Source: Rossellomorea aquimaris TF-12 (GTDB lineage: Bacteria; Bacillota; Bacilli; Bacillales; Bacillaceae_B). From it: DNA of 64,000 nucleotides. A model generated the notes under the pieces. That model was not told the origin of the DNA, made no database searches, and was given only the letters and a program-made list of their open reading frames with translations. The position numbers were made by a program, and so were the translations under genes. Each line of letters opens with the position of its first letter. Within the stretch, counting starts at the first letter, position 1. The stretch spans positions 496,001-560,000 of the forward strand of contig NZ_LQXM01000030.1 in NCBI RefSeq assembly GCF_001648555.1, read 5' to 3'. Below are positions 41,953 to 50,280 of this stretch, piece by piece.

Positions 41953-42052
41953 GATTTATGTGCCAATATTTTAATTTACATGCCATTTTTACGATTTACG
42001 TGCCAAAATTTCGATTTATATGCCATTTTTTCATTTTATCTGCCATTCTTCA
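41953..42052. repeat. Five-unit 20-bp tandem repeat
   Basis: TGCC occurs at 41961, 41981, 42001, 42021 and 42041, exactly 20 bp apart, each in the context ATTTAyrTGCCAwwwTTT. It is non-coding and lies in the gap between the thiT and thrE genes. Confidence 0.8.
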
Positions 42053-42097
42053 AATCTCGACATTTTTCACACAACCTCACAAACCCCTACCCCAAAT

Positions 42098-42126
42098 AAA
42101 AAAAACCGACCCCCACTGGGATCGGC
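42098..42126 (-). terminator. Probable terminator of thiT
   Basis: On the minus strand CCGATCCC pairs with GGGGTCGG around a short loop, followed by eight T. Confidence 0.75.
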
Positions 42127-42135
42127 CTCTATATA

Positions 42136-42732
42136 TTATGACGCTTTTCGATCAATACCCCGATCCACCATTTTTAATTGAATGAGCCTCGGAGTTGTTA
42201 TTATGATCAACACAAGCACAATTGAACATAAAATCGCTGAACCAAGCATGGTGCTTCCATTCGCGATAAGAGAGAATAACACAGGCGACATCCCCTTCGG
42301 TGCATATTCAGCAAAGAATATAAAGCCTGCGATGAAGTGCCAAACATAACGGGCGAGACTTCCTACAAAGGTAGCAATAATCACCCAAATGACGGCATTA
42401 GATGTTCTGTTATCCCGCAAGGAGCCTTGAATCCTCTTAGCAAAAAGACCTGCGAATCCAATAAATGCAAAGGCAATAAAATATTCTATAACCATCTGGA
42501 CTGGAGTTGCAATCCAAGCATCACCTAATGCAATTTGCAGAATCCCCCAAACAAACCCAGCCAGTAAACTCGCCTTAAAACCTCTCCTGAAAGCTAAAAT
42601 AAATATCGGTACCATAGAAATGGAAATCGAGATGCTAGGTGATAGTTTAATAGATGGAAGCAGATCAAGAATAACCGCAAACGCAGCCATTAATGATGCT
42701 TCAATTAACACAATAAGACTTAATTTTCCCAT
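42136..42732 (-). CDS. thiT: ThiT, thiamine-specific S component of an ECF transporter
   Basis: 198 residues with six membrane helices; the family is about 190-200. The segments SISISISMVPIFILAFRRGF and AGFVWGILQIALGDAWI match ThiT, which binds thiamine with high affinity and works with a shared EcfAA'T energiser encoded elsewhere. A TPP riboswitch lies directly upstream, confirming the pathway. AAAGGGGAG precedes the ATG and may be masked by a CTCCCTTA segment in the leader. Confidence 0.93.
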   Translation of the reverse strand: MGKLSLIVLIEASLMAAFAVILDLLPSIKLSPSISISISMVPIFILAFRRGFKASLLAGFVWGILQIALGDAWIATPVQMVIEYFIAFAFIGFAGLFAKRIQGSLRDNRTSNAVIWVIIATFVGSLARYVWHFIAGFIFFAEYAPKGMSPVLFSLIANGSTMLGSAILCSIVLVLIIITTPRLIQLKMVDRGIDRKAS

Positions 42733-42809
42733 AAAAAAAGCTCCCCTTTAATCATTAAACGAAACCATAAGGGAGAACACACGAAAAATAAACAGACTTA
42801 GCCTGTCTT

Positions 42810-42900
42810 CCACATTCCTACGCTAGTACTAACTAACAGGTTCTAAGGGTCAGAACAGATCAATCTGTTCACTCTCAGCATTTCGCTCCCCTTGTGGTAA
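42810..42900 (-). promoter_or_regulatory. TPP riboswitch controlling thiT
   Basis: On the minus strand the THI-box elements appear in order: ACCACAAGGGGAGC, GCTGAGAG, GACCCTTAGAACCTG and TAGTACTAGCGTAGGAATGTGG. Thiamine pyrophosphate binding should switch thiT off. The expression platform at 42733-42809 contains CTCCCTTA, able to pair with the thiT RBS, which favours translational control (inference). Confidence 0.95.
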
Positions 42901-43003
42901 CGTTTATGTAATTGTCATTTCAATTGTAGTATACACATTGATCATTAGGAATATCAAGTCTTTTATCATTGAAGTTAGAGTGTGAAGAAGAATCATAGAC
43001 CTA

Positions 43004-43303
43004 CTAATAAGCGCTATCACTTAGTGGATCGTGAAGGATGATGACAGGCATCTTTTTAGGAGTAACCATAAACCCATATATCTTCCCGTCTTTATCTTTA
43101 TATGATACGGAATAGTCTCCAAATTGAGGGGAATATTCTACGTTCTGGTATTTTAAATCTAAATGACTATACTTCCAGCCAACATACAACTTCGTCGCCA
43201 TACGCGCAGTTAGTTGCTGAACACTACTAATCTGATTAGCTGCTATTATTAAAAAAAGTATGACTAAAAGCATCATGACTTTTATGGGCCTCGATAACCT
43301 CAC
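43004..43303 (-). CDS. Small membrane-anchored protein (possibly DUF3139-like)
   Basis: 99 residues: one membrane helix (residues about 8-24) and a short outside domain with the strand-rich YSPQFGDYSVSYKDKDGKIYGF. The shape and this segment recall DUF3139 proteins of bacilli, small proteins of unknown function. AGGGAGGGTGATGG lies upstream of the start, which may be ATG or a nearby alternative codon. It stands alone, next to a gene remnant. Confidence 0.6.
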   Translation of the reverse strand: MRLSRPIKVMMLLVILFLIIAANQISSVQQLTARMATKLYVGWKYSHLDLKYQNVEYSPQFGDYSVSYKDKDGKIYGFMVTPKKMPVIILHDPLSDSAY

Positions 43304-43394
43304 CGTCCATCACCCTCCCTTTTCTATTATTATATACCTATTCATCAGCACATGACAAAAGAGCCACCTTTTCAGCAGCTCTTTACTTTGCCCA

Positions 43395-43505
43395 TTATTG
43401 AATTGGATTAAAGCTTACACTCCAATATCCGTCTTCATCTTTTATCATACGGAAACCTGCAATTCCTTCTCCACCATTGTTATATTTGATATAGCCACTT
43501 ATTCA
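43395..43505 (-). pseudogene. Remnant of a gene 3' end
   Basis: On the minus strand an open frame with no start codon reads ISGYIKYNNGGEGIAGFRMI then KDEDGYWSVSFNPIQ and a stop. The composition looks like the C-terminal part of a secreted or lipoprotein family, but nothing upstream joins it. It may be the decayed end of a deleted gene. The rest of the 300-base gap holds a palindrome at 43592-43611. Confidence 0.35.
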
Positions 43506-43591
43506 TCTTCTTGATAGCCACATAATATTCGAGTAGTGAATTAAACAACTGTTTAAGTAGATAAACCGAGTCATCACAACGATTATTCATG

Positions 43592-43611
43592 TTAAACAAA
43601 CGTTTGTTTAA
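43592..43611. repeat. AAACAAACGTTTGTTT palindrome over the thioredoxin gene stop
   Basis: A perfect 20-bp dyad identical in its core to three sites in 13189-13314. It covers the stop codon of the thioredoxin-like gene (43608-43610). Confidence 0.75.
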
Positions 43612-43934
43612 TTTTCCATCATGGTAACGAGACGTTGAATTTGACCCTTCAACTCTTCAATTGGTACGAATCTGGCCTTTCTGAACATTTCTTTCCCTTC
43701 TACAAACACAATGACAACGGGAACTGTGAAGATAGAAAACTCACCGGCTATTTCAGGAATCTCATCAGCATCTGCATGTATAGACACCATACTTGGATAC
43801 TCTTTTAGGACCTGTTCCACCTGAGGAAGTAGCGCATGGCATACAGAGCAATTCGGTCTTGAAATATAGAGTAAAACGAGCTTTTCCTGTTGGATCAGGT
43901 TACTGATGGAATGTAATGTATGAATTGCTTTCAT
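43608..43934 (-). CDS. Thioredoxin-like protein (YtpP type)
   Basis: 108 residues from the ATG at 43932-43934, about 8 nt after AAAGGGTG. The GTG 12 bp upstream lies inside that site. A redox CxxC is present in SRPNCSVCHALLP, and the cis-proline loop VPVVIVF follows, so it has the thioredoxin fold. Residues between C and C are SV rather than GP, which changes redox potential and suggests a specialised thiol-disulfide role. It lies 8 bp downstream of the phosphatase gene, in one transcript. Confidence 0.85.
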   Translation of the reverse strand: MKAIHTLHSISNLIQQEKLVLLYISRPNCSVCHALLPQVEQVLKEYPSMVSIHADADEIPEIAGEFSIFTVPVVIVFVEGKEMFRKARFVPIEELKGQIQRLVTMMEN

Positions 43935-43942
43935 ATTGTATA

Positions 43943-44488
43943 TCACCCTTTCTTTACTTGTTCATAAACAAAGAGCTTACCATTTTCCGGCTGCCTAAAT
44001 CCCGGTCCCTGAAACCCTCTTCGCAACAATTCTTTTCTCATATACAGCATGATTCCCCCATGACTTACGATTAGAACATCTTCACCTTCCTGAACAACTT
44101 CATCTACAAAATTTTTTATCTTTTTTAAAACTTCAGATTTACTTTCAGACTGTGATTTATGATTCAGCCACCATGCCATACGGATAAAAATGAGATGAAC
44201 AAAGACTGGGAGCTTTAAGAACGTTGGAAATACCGGTGAAAGTTTAATCTCCCTAAGCTCTTTTACTAAATATACTTCCCCATCAAATACACTATTAGCA
44301 GTTACGACCGCTCTTCTTAAATCACTTGAGTAGCATTTCTTCCAATCAATATTATGTAAGTCGATATCTTTTACTAATACGTCGGAAGCATCATATTCTT
44401 CTTCCCATTTCATTAACTCACGTGTTGCTACGAATATTTTTGGGTATCCCCTTTCCACTTCCAAATGTCTAAGCAATCCAATTTTCAC
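43943..44488 (-). CDS. Histidine phosphatase family protein
   Basis: 181 residues with the phosphoglycerate-mutase-like layout: catalytic His in IGLLRHLEVE (RHG is RHL here), the R of SSDLRRAVVTA, and the second His in VLIVSHGGIM. The protein should be a phosphatase on a small phosphoester or phosphoprotein. A run of cytosines (ccccccccc) lies around 44492-44499, just before the ATG, and the usual AGGAGG is replaced by GGGGGGG. It forms a two-gene unit with the downstream thioredoxin-like gene. Confidence 0.8.
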   Translation of the reverse strand: MKIGLLRHLEVERGYPKIFVATRELMKWEEEYDASDVLVKDIDLHNIDWKKCYSSDLRRAVVTANSVFDGEVYLVKELREIKLSPVFPTFLKLPVFVHLIFIRMAWWLNHKSQSESKSEVLKKIKNFVDEVVQEGEDVLIVSHGGIMLYMRKELLRRGFQGPGFRQPENGKLFVYEQVKKG

Positions 44489-44569
44489 GTTCCCCCCCCC
44501 TTTACCCCCTTACACTCATCATACTAAAAACGGTATAAACTATGTTAAAGGTACATTTTTGTACAACAA

Positions 44570-44598
44570 AAAAACACAGGTCAACACCTGTGTTTTTT
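44570..44598. terminator. Bidirectional terminator
   Basis: AAAAACACAGGTG-type arm pairs with CACCTGTGTTTTT around CAA. It is downstream of the ZIP transporter gene. Confidence 0.88.
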
Positions 44599-45407
44599 TA
44601 TCCTAAAGAAACATCCAAAATCATCATAACGACAAATCCCACCATTAATCCTAAAGTAGCTAAATCTGTACTTCCGGAAGACTGAGATTCCGGAATCAGC
44701 TCTTCTACTACAACGAAAATCATAGCACCTGCTGCAAATGCCAATGCGTAAGGAAGAATTGGTTGTACTAATAATACCGCTGCGGCACCAATTACAGCTG
44801 CAATGGGTTCCACAATGGCCGATACTTGCCCGTAGTTAAAGGCTTTCCAGCGTGACATCCCTTCTCCACGGAGAGGAACAGAAAGGGCTGCTCCTTCTGG
44901 CATGTTCTGAATACCAATCCCAATCGCAAGTCCAATTGCGCCTACCAGTGTTGCATCTCCAAGCCCTAATGAGGCTGCTCCAAAGGCAACTCCGATGGCC
45001 AACCCTTCAGGTATATTATGAAGGGTAATTGCCAGGAACAGGAGAGTCGATTTTTTCAATTGTGTTGGAGGACCTTCCGCTTTCTCTTCTGATAAATGTA
45101 AGTGAGGAACAACAAAATCCAATAGTCTAATAAATAGACCCCCGAGTAGAAAACCAATGGCAGGAGCCAGCCATGGAATTTGTCCGTTTTTCTCACTAAA
45201 CTCAATGGAAGGTGCCAATAGTGACCAAAACGAGGCAGCAATCATAACACCTGCTGCAAATCCTAGCATCATATTTAATGTATGCTTCTCAATGCGTGTA
45301 AAGAAAAAAACTGTTGCCGCTCCCAGTGCTGTTAGCCCCCAGGTTAACAGTCCGCCAAACAGGGCTTGAACAGTTGGATTAAAACCACTTAACCAGTCTA
45401 AAAACAT
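44598..45407 (-). CDS. ZIP family divalent metal transporter
   Basis: 269 residues, eight membrane helices. The metal-binding TM4 motif LHNIPEGLAIGVAFG and TM5 IQNMPEGAALSVPL are diagnostic of ZIP proteins (ZupT/GufA type), which bring zinc, iron or manganese into the cytosol. A histidine-bearing loop, VPHLHLSEEKAEG, precedes TM4. The start has AGGAGG upstream. The promoter at 45445-45472 overlaps an inverted repeat, which suggests metal-responsive control (inference). Confidence 0.9.
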   Translation of the reverse strand: MFLDWLSGFNPTVQALFGGLLTWGLTALGAATVFFFTRIEKHTLNMMLGFAAGVMIAASFWSLLAPSIEFSEKNGQIPWLAPAIGFLLGGLFIRLLDFVVPHLHLSEEKAEGPPTQLKKSTLLFLAITLHNIPEGLAIGVAFGAASLGLGDATLVGAIGLAIGIGIQNMPEGAALSVPLRGEGMSRWKAFNYGQVSAIVEPIAAVIGAAAVLLVQPILPYALAFAAGAMIFVVVEELIPESQSSGSTDLATLGLMVGFVVMMILDVSLG

Positions 45408-45444
45408 ACTAATCCTCCTTTGATAGGATAATGAATACTACCAT

Positions 45445-45499
45445 TTTGTATGAAGTAAACTTTCTTTGTCAAAGGAAGTGTTTTTTTATCACTTCATAC
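45445..45499 (-). promoter_or_regulatory. ZIP gene promoter with flanking inverted repeat
   Basis: On the minus strand TTGACA (45467-45472), 16 nt and TACAAA (45445-45450). GTATGAAGT at 45448-45456 and ACTTCATAC at 45491-45499 are perfect inverted copies that bracket the -35 region. It is not a recognised Zur, Fur or MntR box. Confidence 0.45.
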
Positions 45500-45664
45500 T
45501 TGTTCGAAACTTAAATTTATAGCAAGAACTTCCATTGTTATTCTTCCAAACCTTAGCTGATCTATTCTCTAAAGCCTATTAGGCTAATGATTTCTTTTTA
45601 AAGATGATAAAAATATTTCCAAAAAAATTCATTTTCCCCCTTCCCAAATTGGTAGAACTTGTTA

Positions 45665-45708
45665 TATAATCTAACTGTATTAAGAGACATAGTACACTGT
45701 ATACAGTT
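45665..45708 (+). promoter_or_regulatory. Promoter and candidate operator of the GntR-ABC-ECF operon
   Basis: TATAAT at 45665-45670 (a weak TTCCCA lies 18 nt before). It is followed by AACTGTAT (45673-45680) and ATACAGTT (45701-45708), perfect inverted copies 20 nt apart, with AGTACACT between them. A dyad just after the -10 box is the expected site for a YtrA-type GntR autorepressor. Confidence 0.55.
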
Positions 45709-45720
45709 GGGAGGGTGAAT

Positions 45721-46116
45721 ATGTTTGAACTCGATTTAAGAAGTCGCATGCCCATATACGAACAGTTAGTAGAAAAGCTGAAAGAGCTGATGATTAATGA
45801 GGTGTTAAAGCCTGATGAACAGTTGCCTTCTGTTCGTTCGTTGGCCCAGCAGCTGACCATAAATCCAAACACGATTCAAAAAGCTTATAGGGAGCTTGAA
45901 AACCAAGGATATATTTATTCAGTGAAAGGACGGGGTAGCTTTGTTAATCCTTCAAGTCACATTCAAAACACGGAGAAACTCATGAAAGTAAAAGAGGAAT
46001 TATCGAAACTTTTATCTGAAGCTCTTTATCTTGGAATGACAGCTGATGATTTAAAACAGATGATCGCTGATATTGAGGCGTCAGTTGGGAGGGAACATAC
46101 TGATGATAGAAATTAA
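45721..46116 (+). CDS. GntR-family regulator (YtrA subfamily)
   Basis: 131 residues from the ATG at 45721, after GGGAGGGTGA; the GTG 6 bp upstream is part of that site. The winged helix is complete (PIYEQLVEKLKELMINEVLK, LPSVRSLAQQLTINPNTIQK, NQGYIYSVKGRGSFV). Only a short helical tail follows, as is typical of YtrA-type GntR proteins that control ABC transporter operons. It overlaps the ATPase gene by 14 bp. In B. subtilis the related YtrA operon answers to cell-wall-active peptides. Confidence 0.9.
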   Translation: MFELDLRSRMPIYEQLVEKLKELMINEVLKPDEQLPSVRSLAQQLTINPNTIQKAYRELENQGYIYSVKGRGSFVNPSSHIQNTEKLMKVKEELSKLLSEALYLGMTADDLKQMIADIEASVGREHTDDRN

Positions 46117-47002
46117 ACATGTAAGTAAAGCCTTTGACCATACTGAAATTATCCATAACGTTTCCTTTTCCGTTCAAAAGGGGTCTATCTATGGATTGCT
46201 CGGATCCAATGGAGCAGGAAAAACGACTCTTCTTAAATCCATCGCGGGAGTGTTAAAGCCTGAAAGCGGAGATATTCTTTTAAGGAATACACAGATCTAT
46301 GAAAATATTGCTACGAAGGAAACCTTATTTTTCATACCTGATCAGCCATTCTTCTTTTCTCACTACACTTTGGATCAAATGGCTCAATTTTATCAAAACA
46401 CATACAGCCGATGGGATGATGGTCAGTACAAAGCTTTAACAACTTTATTTTCCATAGATCCTCAGAAGAAGCTTCAAAAGTTCTCGAAGGGGGTTCAACG
46501 TCAAGCAGCATTTATTTTGGCTTTAGCCACTCAGCCAGATGTGTTGATTTTAGATGAGCCCATGGATGGACTTGATCCTGTTGTACGAAAAAAAGTAAAA
46601 AGTGTACTTATTTCAGAAGTTGCCAACCGTGAGATGACGATTCTTATTTCTTCTCATAATCTTAGGGAAGTGGAAGATCTATGTGATCACATCGGCATTC
46701 TCCATCAAGGTAGGTTTTTATTGGAAAAAGAGCTTGATGATCTAAAGTCCGGCATCCATAAGGTGCAGCTAGCCTTTAAAGACGAAGTTCCACAGCAACT
46801 CTTCAGAGAGCTAAGTATACTTCATCAAGAAACGCGCGGTAGTGTTACTCTATCCATCGTTCGGGGAGATGAACAAGAGGTTCGAAACATTATTCAGCCC
46901 TATCATCCCGTGATTTTTGATATGTTGCCATTAACACTTGAAGAAATTTTTATTTTTGAAATGGAGGACGTGGGATATGCCATCCAAAACATCATGGATT
47001 AA
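46103..47002 (+). CDS. ABC transporter ATP-binding protein (YtrB type)
   Basis: 299 residues from the ATG at 46103, 9 nt after GGGAGG. Walker A is GSNGAGKTT, the signature is the variant KFSKGVQRQ, and Walker B is VLILDEPMDGLDP, followed by SSHNLREVEDL. The C-terminal 90 residues are the usual accessory domain. It would energise the large permease encoded next, with which it overlaps by 26 bp. Substrate unknown; by analogy to ytr/bce operons, antibiotic sensing or detoxification is possible. Confidence 0.9.
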   Translation: MIEIKHVSKAFDHTEIIHNVSFSVQKGSIYGLLGSNGAGKTTLLKSIAGVLKPESGDILLRNTQIYENIATKETLFFIPDQPFFFSHYTLDQMAQFYQNTYSRWDDGQYKALTTLFSIDPQKKLQKFSKGVQRQAAFILALATQPDVLILDEPMDGLDPVVRKKVKSVLISEVANREMTILISSHNLREVEDLCDHIGILHQGRFLLEKELDDLKSGIHKVQLAFKDEVPQQLFRELSILHQETRGSVTLSIVRGDEQEVRNIIQPYHPVIFDMLPLTLEEIFIFEMEDVGYAIQNIMD

Positions 47003-48953
47003 TAAAGAATTAATGATTCAAAACCTCCGAAATGTTGGGTGGGTAGGCATCGTCTATTTTATTGGACTTCTTTTTTCTTTACCCATCGATATTATCGGAA
47101 AATTATCAAATGATGACCCATTTTACGCAATTTATGACAATCTATTTAAAATGCAGTACCCCATCCAAATTTGGCTAATGCTGATTATTCCAGTCATTCT
47201 TTCTCTATTTTTATTTAGATTTTTACATGTGAAACAAGCGACAGATTTCATCCATAGTCTTCCCATCAAACGAAGCAAATTGTTTTTACACTTTACCATA
47301 ATGGGATTCGGGATTCTTATCATTCCCATTCTATTAAATACAGTTATTTTATTATCACTTTATGCCTTCACAGATTTCCAACAATTTGTACAGGTTCAAG
47401 ACATATTCATCTGGTGCGGAATTACCATCCTGATGAACACACTCTTTTTCACAACCGCAACCTTCATAGCCATGGTAACAGGCTTAACTGCTGTCCAAGG
47501 TGCGCTAACCTACATTCTTCTCTTATTTCCAGCTGGAATGTTTATGTTGGTTTGCTTTAGCTTAAAAGACCTTTTATTCGGTTTTCCAGAGGATTATTTT
47601 TTCAATATCCAGATTGAAAAATATTCTCCAATCATTAAGGCTTCCTATCTTGAAAATGAAATCTTTTCCTGGTGGGACGCATGTTTATTCTTGTTCATTT
47701 CAATCATTTTCTATGTGTTGTCCTTTTTTCTCTATAAAACTAGAAAAGTGGAAGTGGCTTCACAATCCATCGTCTTTCCTGTACTAAGACCTATTTTCAA
47801 ATTTGGTGTAGCATTTTGTACCATGCTCGTTGGCGGTTTGTATTTTAATGAGATTCAGCAACAGCAAGGGTGGATATGGTTCGGCTATTTTGTGGGCTCC
47901 TTATTTGGCTATTACCTGGCTGAAATGGTTTTACAAAAGCATTGGAGAGTGTTTAAACAATGGAAGGGCTATGCTGGATTTCTCGTGGTGATCGGACTTA
48001 TCGGTCTTCTCATTCACTTTGATTTATTTCAATATGAAAAGAAGGTTCCTGACTTAGACGATGTGGAAGCAGTGCATATAAGTTCTGGATATTATCATTT
48101 AATGAACAATAATCAAGAAGTCTATATTAAAGACCCGTTTATCAAAGAATCCAATAGCATCGAAGCCGTTCTAAGCCTCCATGAATCCATCGTAGAGAAG
48201 CAAGAGAAAAGTGAAAGAAATATGGAAGAATATGAACGCATTTTTCTTTATTACAAGTTAAAAGATGGCAGTAAGCTAGTAAGAGATTACTCTATTAAAT
48301 TAGAAAACTACAAGTCATACTACGCTTCCATCTATGAATCCAAGAATTTCAAAGAAACAACTGAGCAAATCTTCCAAGTCGATACTTCTAAGGTTGATAA
48401 GCTAACCATTTATCCTGATATGGGCGGTAATAAGCGCGTGGCCATCGTTGATCCAGAAGAAATTCAAGAAGCCATCAACATCCTTAAAGATGAAGTGTAT
48501 AACACCTCGTTTGAGGATCGTGGCAAAGTCCACCTTTATAATGTTGAATTACTCCTTTCAACAGAAAAGTGGATGCATGTAGGGGTGAAAAATAACTACA
48601 AACAATTTGAGGATTGGTTACGTGAGAAAGGCTATTTAGAAGAGATACAAGTAACTTCAGATGATATTGAATGGATGTACGTAATAAATCAGCGAGAATA
48701 TGGTGATCGCATCTTCAATTCAATGGATCAAGAACAAGCTGTTATGGAATTAATGAAAGAAAACAAAGGAATAGAGATAAATGATTCACCGGATATTCAA
48801 AAATTAATGAATCATCTCAATTATGGCAATATGAAAAATCAGTATCTTGTAGCTGTTAAATATAAAGCACATAAAGGCTATATCGAAATCAGAGGATTAA
48901 CTGAACAAGATACCCCTGCCTTTATCAAGGACTATATTAACGAGAATGAATAG
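46977..48953 (+). CDS. Large ABC-2-type permease with extracellular C-terminal domain
   Basis: 658 residues from the ATG at 46977, 9 nt after GGAGG. About eight membrane helices fill the first 350 residues (GWVGIVYFIGLLFSLPIDII, SLFLFRFLHVKQATDFIHSL). The last 300 residues are soluble and probably outside, with YYHLMNNNQEVYIKDPF and KVDKLTIYPDMGG. This architecture is seen in permeases linked to YtrA-type regulators in bacilli. Function is not known; the outside part may sense or bind a peptide or drug. Confidence 0.8.
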   Translation: MPSKTSWINKELMIQNLRNVGWVGIVYFIGLLFSLPIDIIGKLSNDDPFYAIYDNLFKMQYPIQIWLMLIIPVILSLFLFRFLHVKQATDFIHSLPIKRSKLFLHFTIMGFGILIIPILLNTVILLSLYAFTDFQQFVQVQDIFIWCGITILMNTLFFTTATFIAMVTGLTAVQGALTYILLLFPAGMFMLVCFSLKDLLFGFPEDYFFNIQIEKYSPIIKASYLENEIFSWWDACLFLFISIIFYVLSFFLYKTRKVEVASQSIVFPVLRPIFKFGVAFCTMLVGGLYFNEIQQQQGWIWFGYFVGSLFGYYLAEMVLQKHWRVFKQWKGYAGFLVVIGLIGLLIHFDLFQYEKKVPDLDDVEAVHISSGYYHLMNNNQEVYIKDPFIKESNSIEAVLSLHESIVEKQEKSERNMEEYERIFLYYKLKDGSKLVRDYSIKLENYKSYYASIYESKNFKETTEQIFQVDTSKVDKLTIYPDMGGNKRVAIVDPEEIQEAINILKDEVYNTSFEDRGKVHLYNVELLLSTEKWMHVGVKNNYKQFEDWLREKGYLEEIQVTSDDIEWMYVINQREYGDRIFNSMDQEQAVMELMKENKGIEINDSPDIQKLMNHLNYGNMKNQYLVAVKYKAHKGYIEIRGLTEQDTPAFIKDYINENE

Positions 48954-48973
48954 AAAGCCGAGGTGAAAGCAAG

Positions 48974-49516
48974 ATGAATTCGCTTCAAACAAAACCATCT
49001 CCTCTACCTTTTGAGGAGATGTATCATCAATTTCACAATCTCATTTACCACATTGCTTTTAAAATAACGCGTGATGCGTACTTATCAGAGGATATAGTTC
49101 AAGAAACCTTTCTTAAAGCCTATAAAAAGATGGACACCTTGCTAGACCCAGGGAAAATAAAGTCCTGGCTCACTTCTATCGCGAACAGTACGGCGATTGA
49201 TTTTATTCGTAAAGAGTCTAAACGAAACGAAATGTATATAGACCAAGAGAAAAATCTTAATGACATCCAATGCCTTCATGGGGGTAATCATATAGAATCA
49301 GAAATTGATGCTCTGTTTCTCAAAAAAGCCATACAAGAGAACATCGCCTTACTTCCTCCTACTCAGCAAGAGGTTATGTCCTTGAAGGTGACTTACGATT
49401 TAAGTGACTCTGAAATTGCTTTAAAATTAAACTTATCTCCATCCACAGTCAAAACTCGCTATCACCGTGGAAGAAAACAATTGTATTCCATGGTTTGCAT
49501 GAAGCAATCAGCATAA
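48974..49516 (+). CDS. ECF-type RNA polymerase sigma factor
   Basis: 180 residues. Region 2 (YHIAFKITRDAYLSEDIVQE, TFLKAYKKMDTLLDPGKIKS) and region 4 (LPPTQQEVMSLKVTYDLSDS, EIALKLNLSPSTVKTRYHRG) are intact and no region 3 is present, so it is an extracytoplasmic function sigma factor. It lies 20 bp after the permease in the same direction with AGGTGAAAG upstream. No anti-sigma gene follows, only a terminator. The permease with its outside domain could be the upstream sensor (inference). Confidence 0.88.
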   Translation: MNSLQTKPSPLPFEEMYHQFHNLIYHIAFKITRDAYLSEDIVQETFLKAYKKMDTLLDPGKIKSWLTSIANSTAIDFIRKESKRNEMYIDQEKNLNDIQCLHGGNHIESEIDALFLKKAIQENIALLPPTQQEVMSLKVTYDLSDSEIALKLNLSPSTVKTRYHRGRKQLYSMVCMKQSA

Positions 49517-49517
49517 T

Positions 49518-49547
49518 AAAAAGGAGCCTCATAAGGGAGGCTCCTTT
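49518..49547. terminator. Bidirectional terminator
   Basis: AAAAGGAGCCTC pairs with GAGGCTCCTTTT around ATAAGG. It separates the ECF sigma gene from the convergent amino acid ABC operon. Confidence 0.9.
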
Positions 49548-49557
49548 TCCATGTTCC

Positions 49558-50280
49558 TTATAATATTTTACCTAAAAAGGCTTGGGTTCTTTCGTGCTGA
49601 GGATTCCCAAATAACTCAGAAGGTTCGTTCTCTTCTACAATGTATCCACCATCCATAAAGATTACACGGTCCCCCACTTCTCTTGCAAAGCCCATCTCGT
49701 GAGTCACCACAACCATGGTCATACCTTCTTTCGCTAACTGCTTCATAACCTCAAGCACCTCTCCTACCATCTCAGGATCCAGTGCTGAAGTTGGTTCATC
49801 AAACAGCATGATTTCCGGTTCCATAGCGAGAGCTCTTGCAATGGCAACACGCTGTTTCTGTCCACCGGATAAGGAATCAGGGTAAACATACGCCTTTTCT
49901 TCCAACCCAACTTTTTCTAAAAGCTCTAACGCTTTCTGTTCTGCCTTGTCCTTTGTCCAGTTTCTTACTTTCATTGGTGAAAGCATAATATTTTGAATAA
50001 CGGTTTTATGAGGAAAGAGGTTGAATTGCTGAAACACCATTCCAACATCTGTTCTCACCTTATTTATATTCGTTTCTTTTGCGGTAATATCACGGTCTTT
50101 AATATAGACATGACCATCAGTGATGGATTCCAAAAGGTTCAAACACCTTAAAAATGTCGATTTTCCTGAACCGGATGGTCCGATTACTACTACCACTTCC
50201 TGTGGTTTAATTTCTACATTTATATCTTTTAATACTTCAAGTGCCCCAAAGGACTTTTTAAGATTCACTGCTTTAATCAT
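49558..50280 (-). CDS. Polar amino acid ABC transporter ATPase (GlnQ-like)
   Basis: 240 residues, the standard size. Walker [10 protein letters not shown], signature [18 protein letters not shown], Walker [20 protein letters not shown] and switch VVTHEMG are intact. It belongs to the PAAT family of importers for glutamine, glutamate, arginine or cystine. Its start overlaps the end of the permease gene by 4 bp. Last gene of a three-gene operon (binding protein, permease, ATPase). Confidence 0.9.
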   Translation of the reverse strand: MIKAVNLKKSFGALEVLKDINVEIKPQEVVVVIGPSGSGKSTFLRCLNLLESITDGHVYIKDRDITAKETNINKVRTDVGMVFQQFNLFPHKTVIQNIMLSPMKVRNWTKDKAEQKALELLEKVGLEEKAYVYPDSLSGGQKQRVAIARALAMEPEIMLFDEPTSALDPEMVGEVLEVMKQLAKEGMTMVVVTHEMGFAREVGDRVIFMDGGYIVEENEPSELFGNPQHERTQAFLGKIL

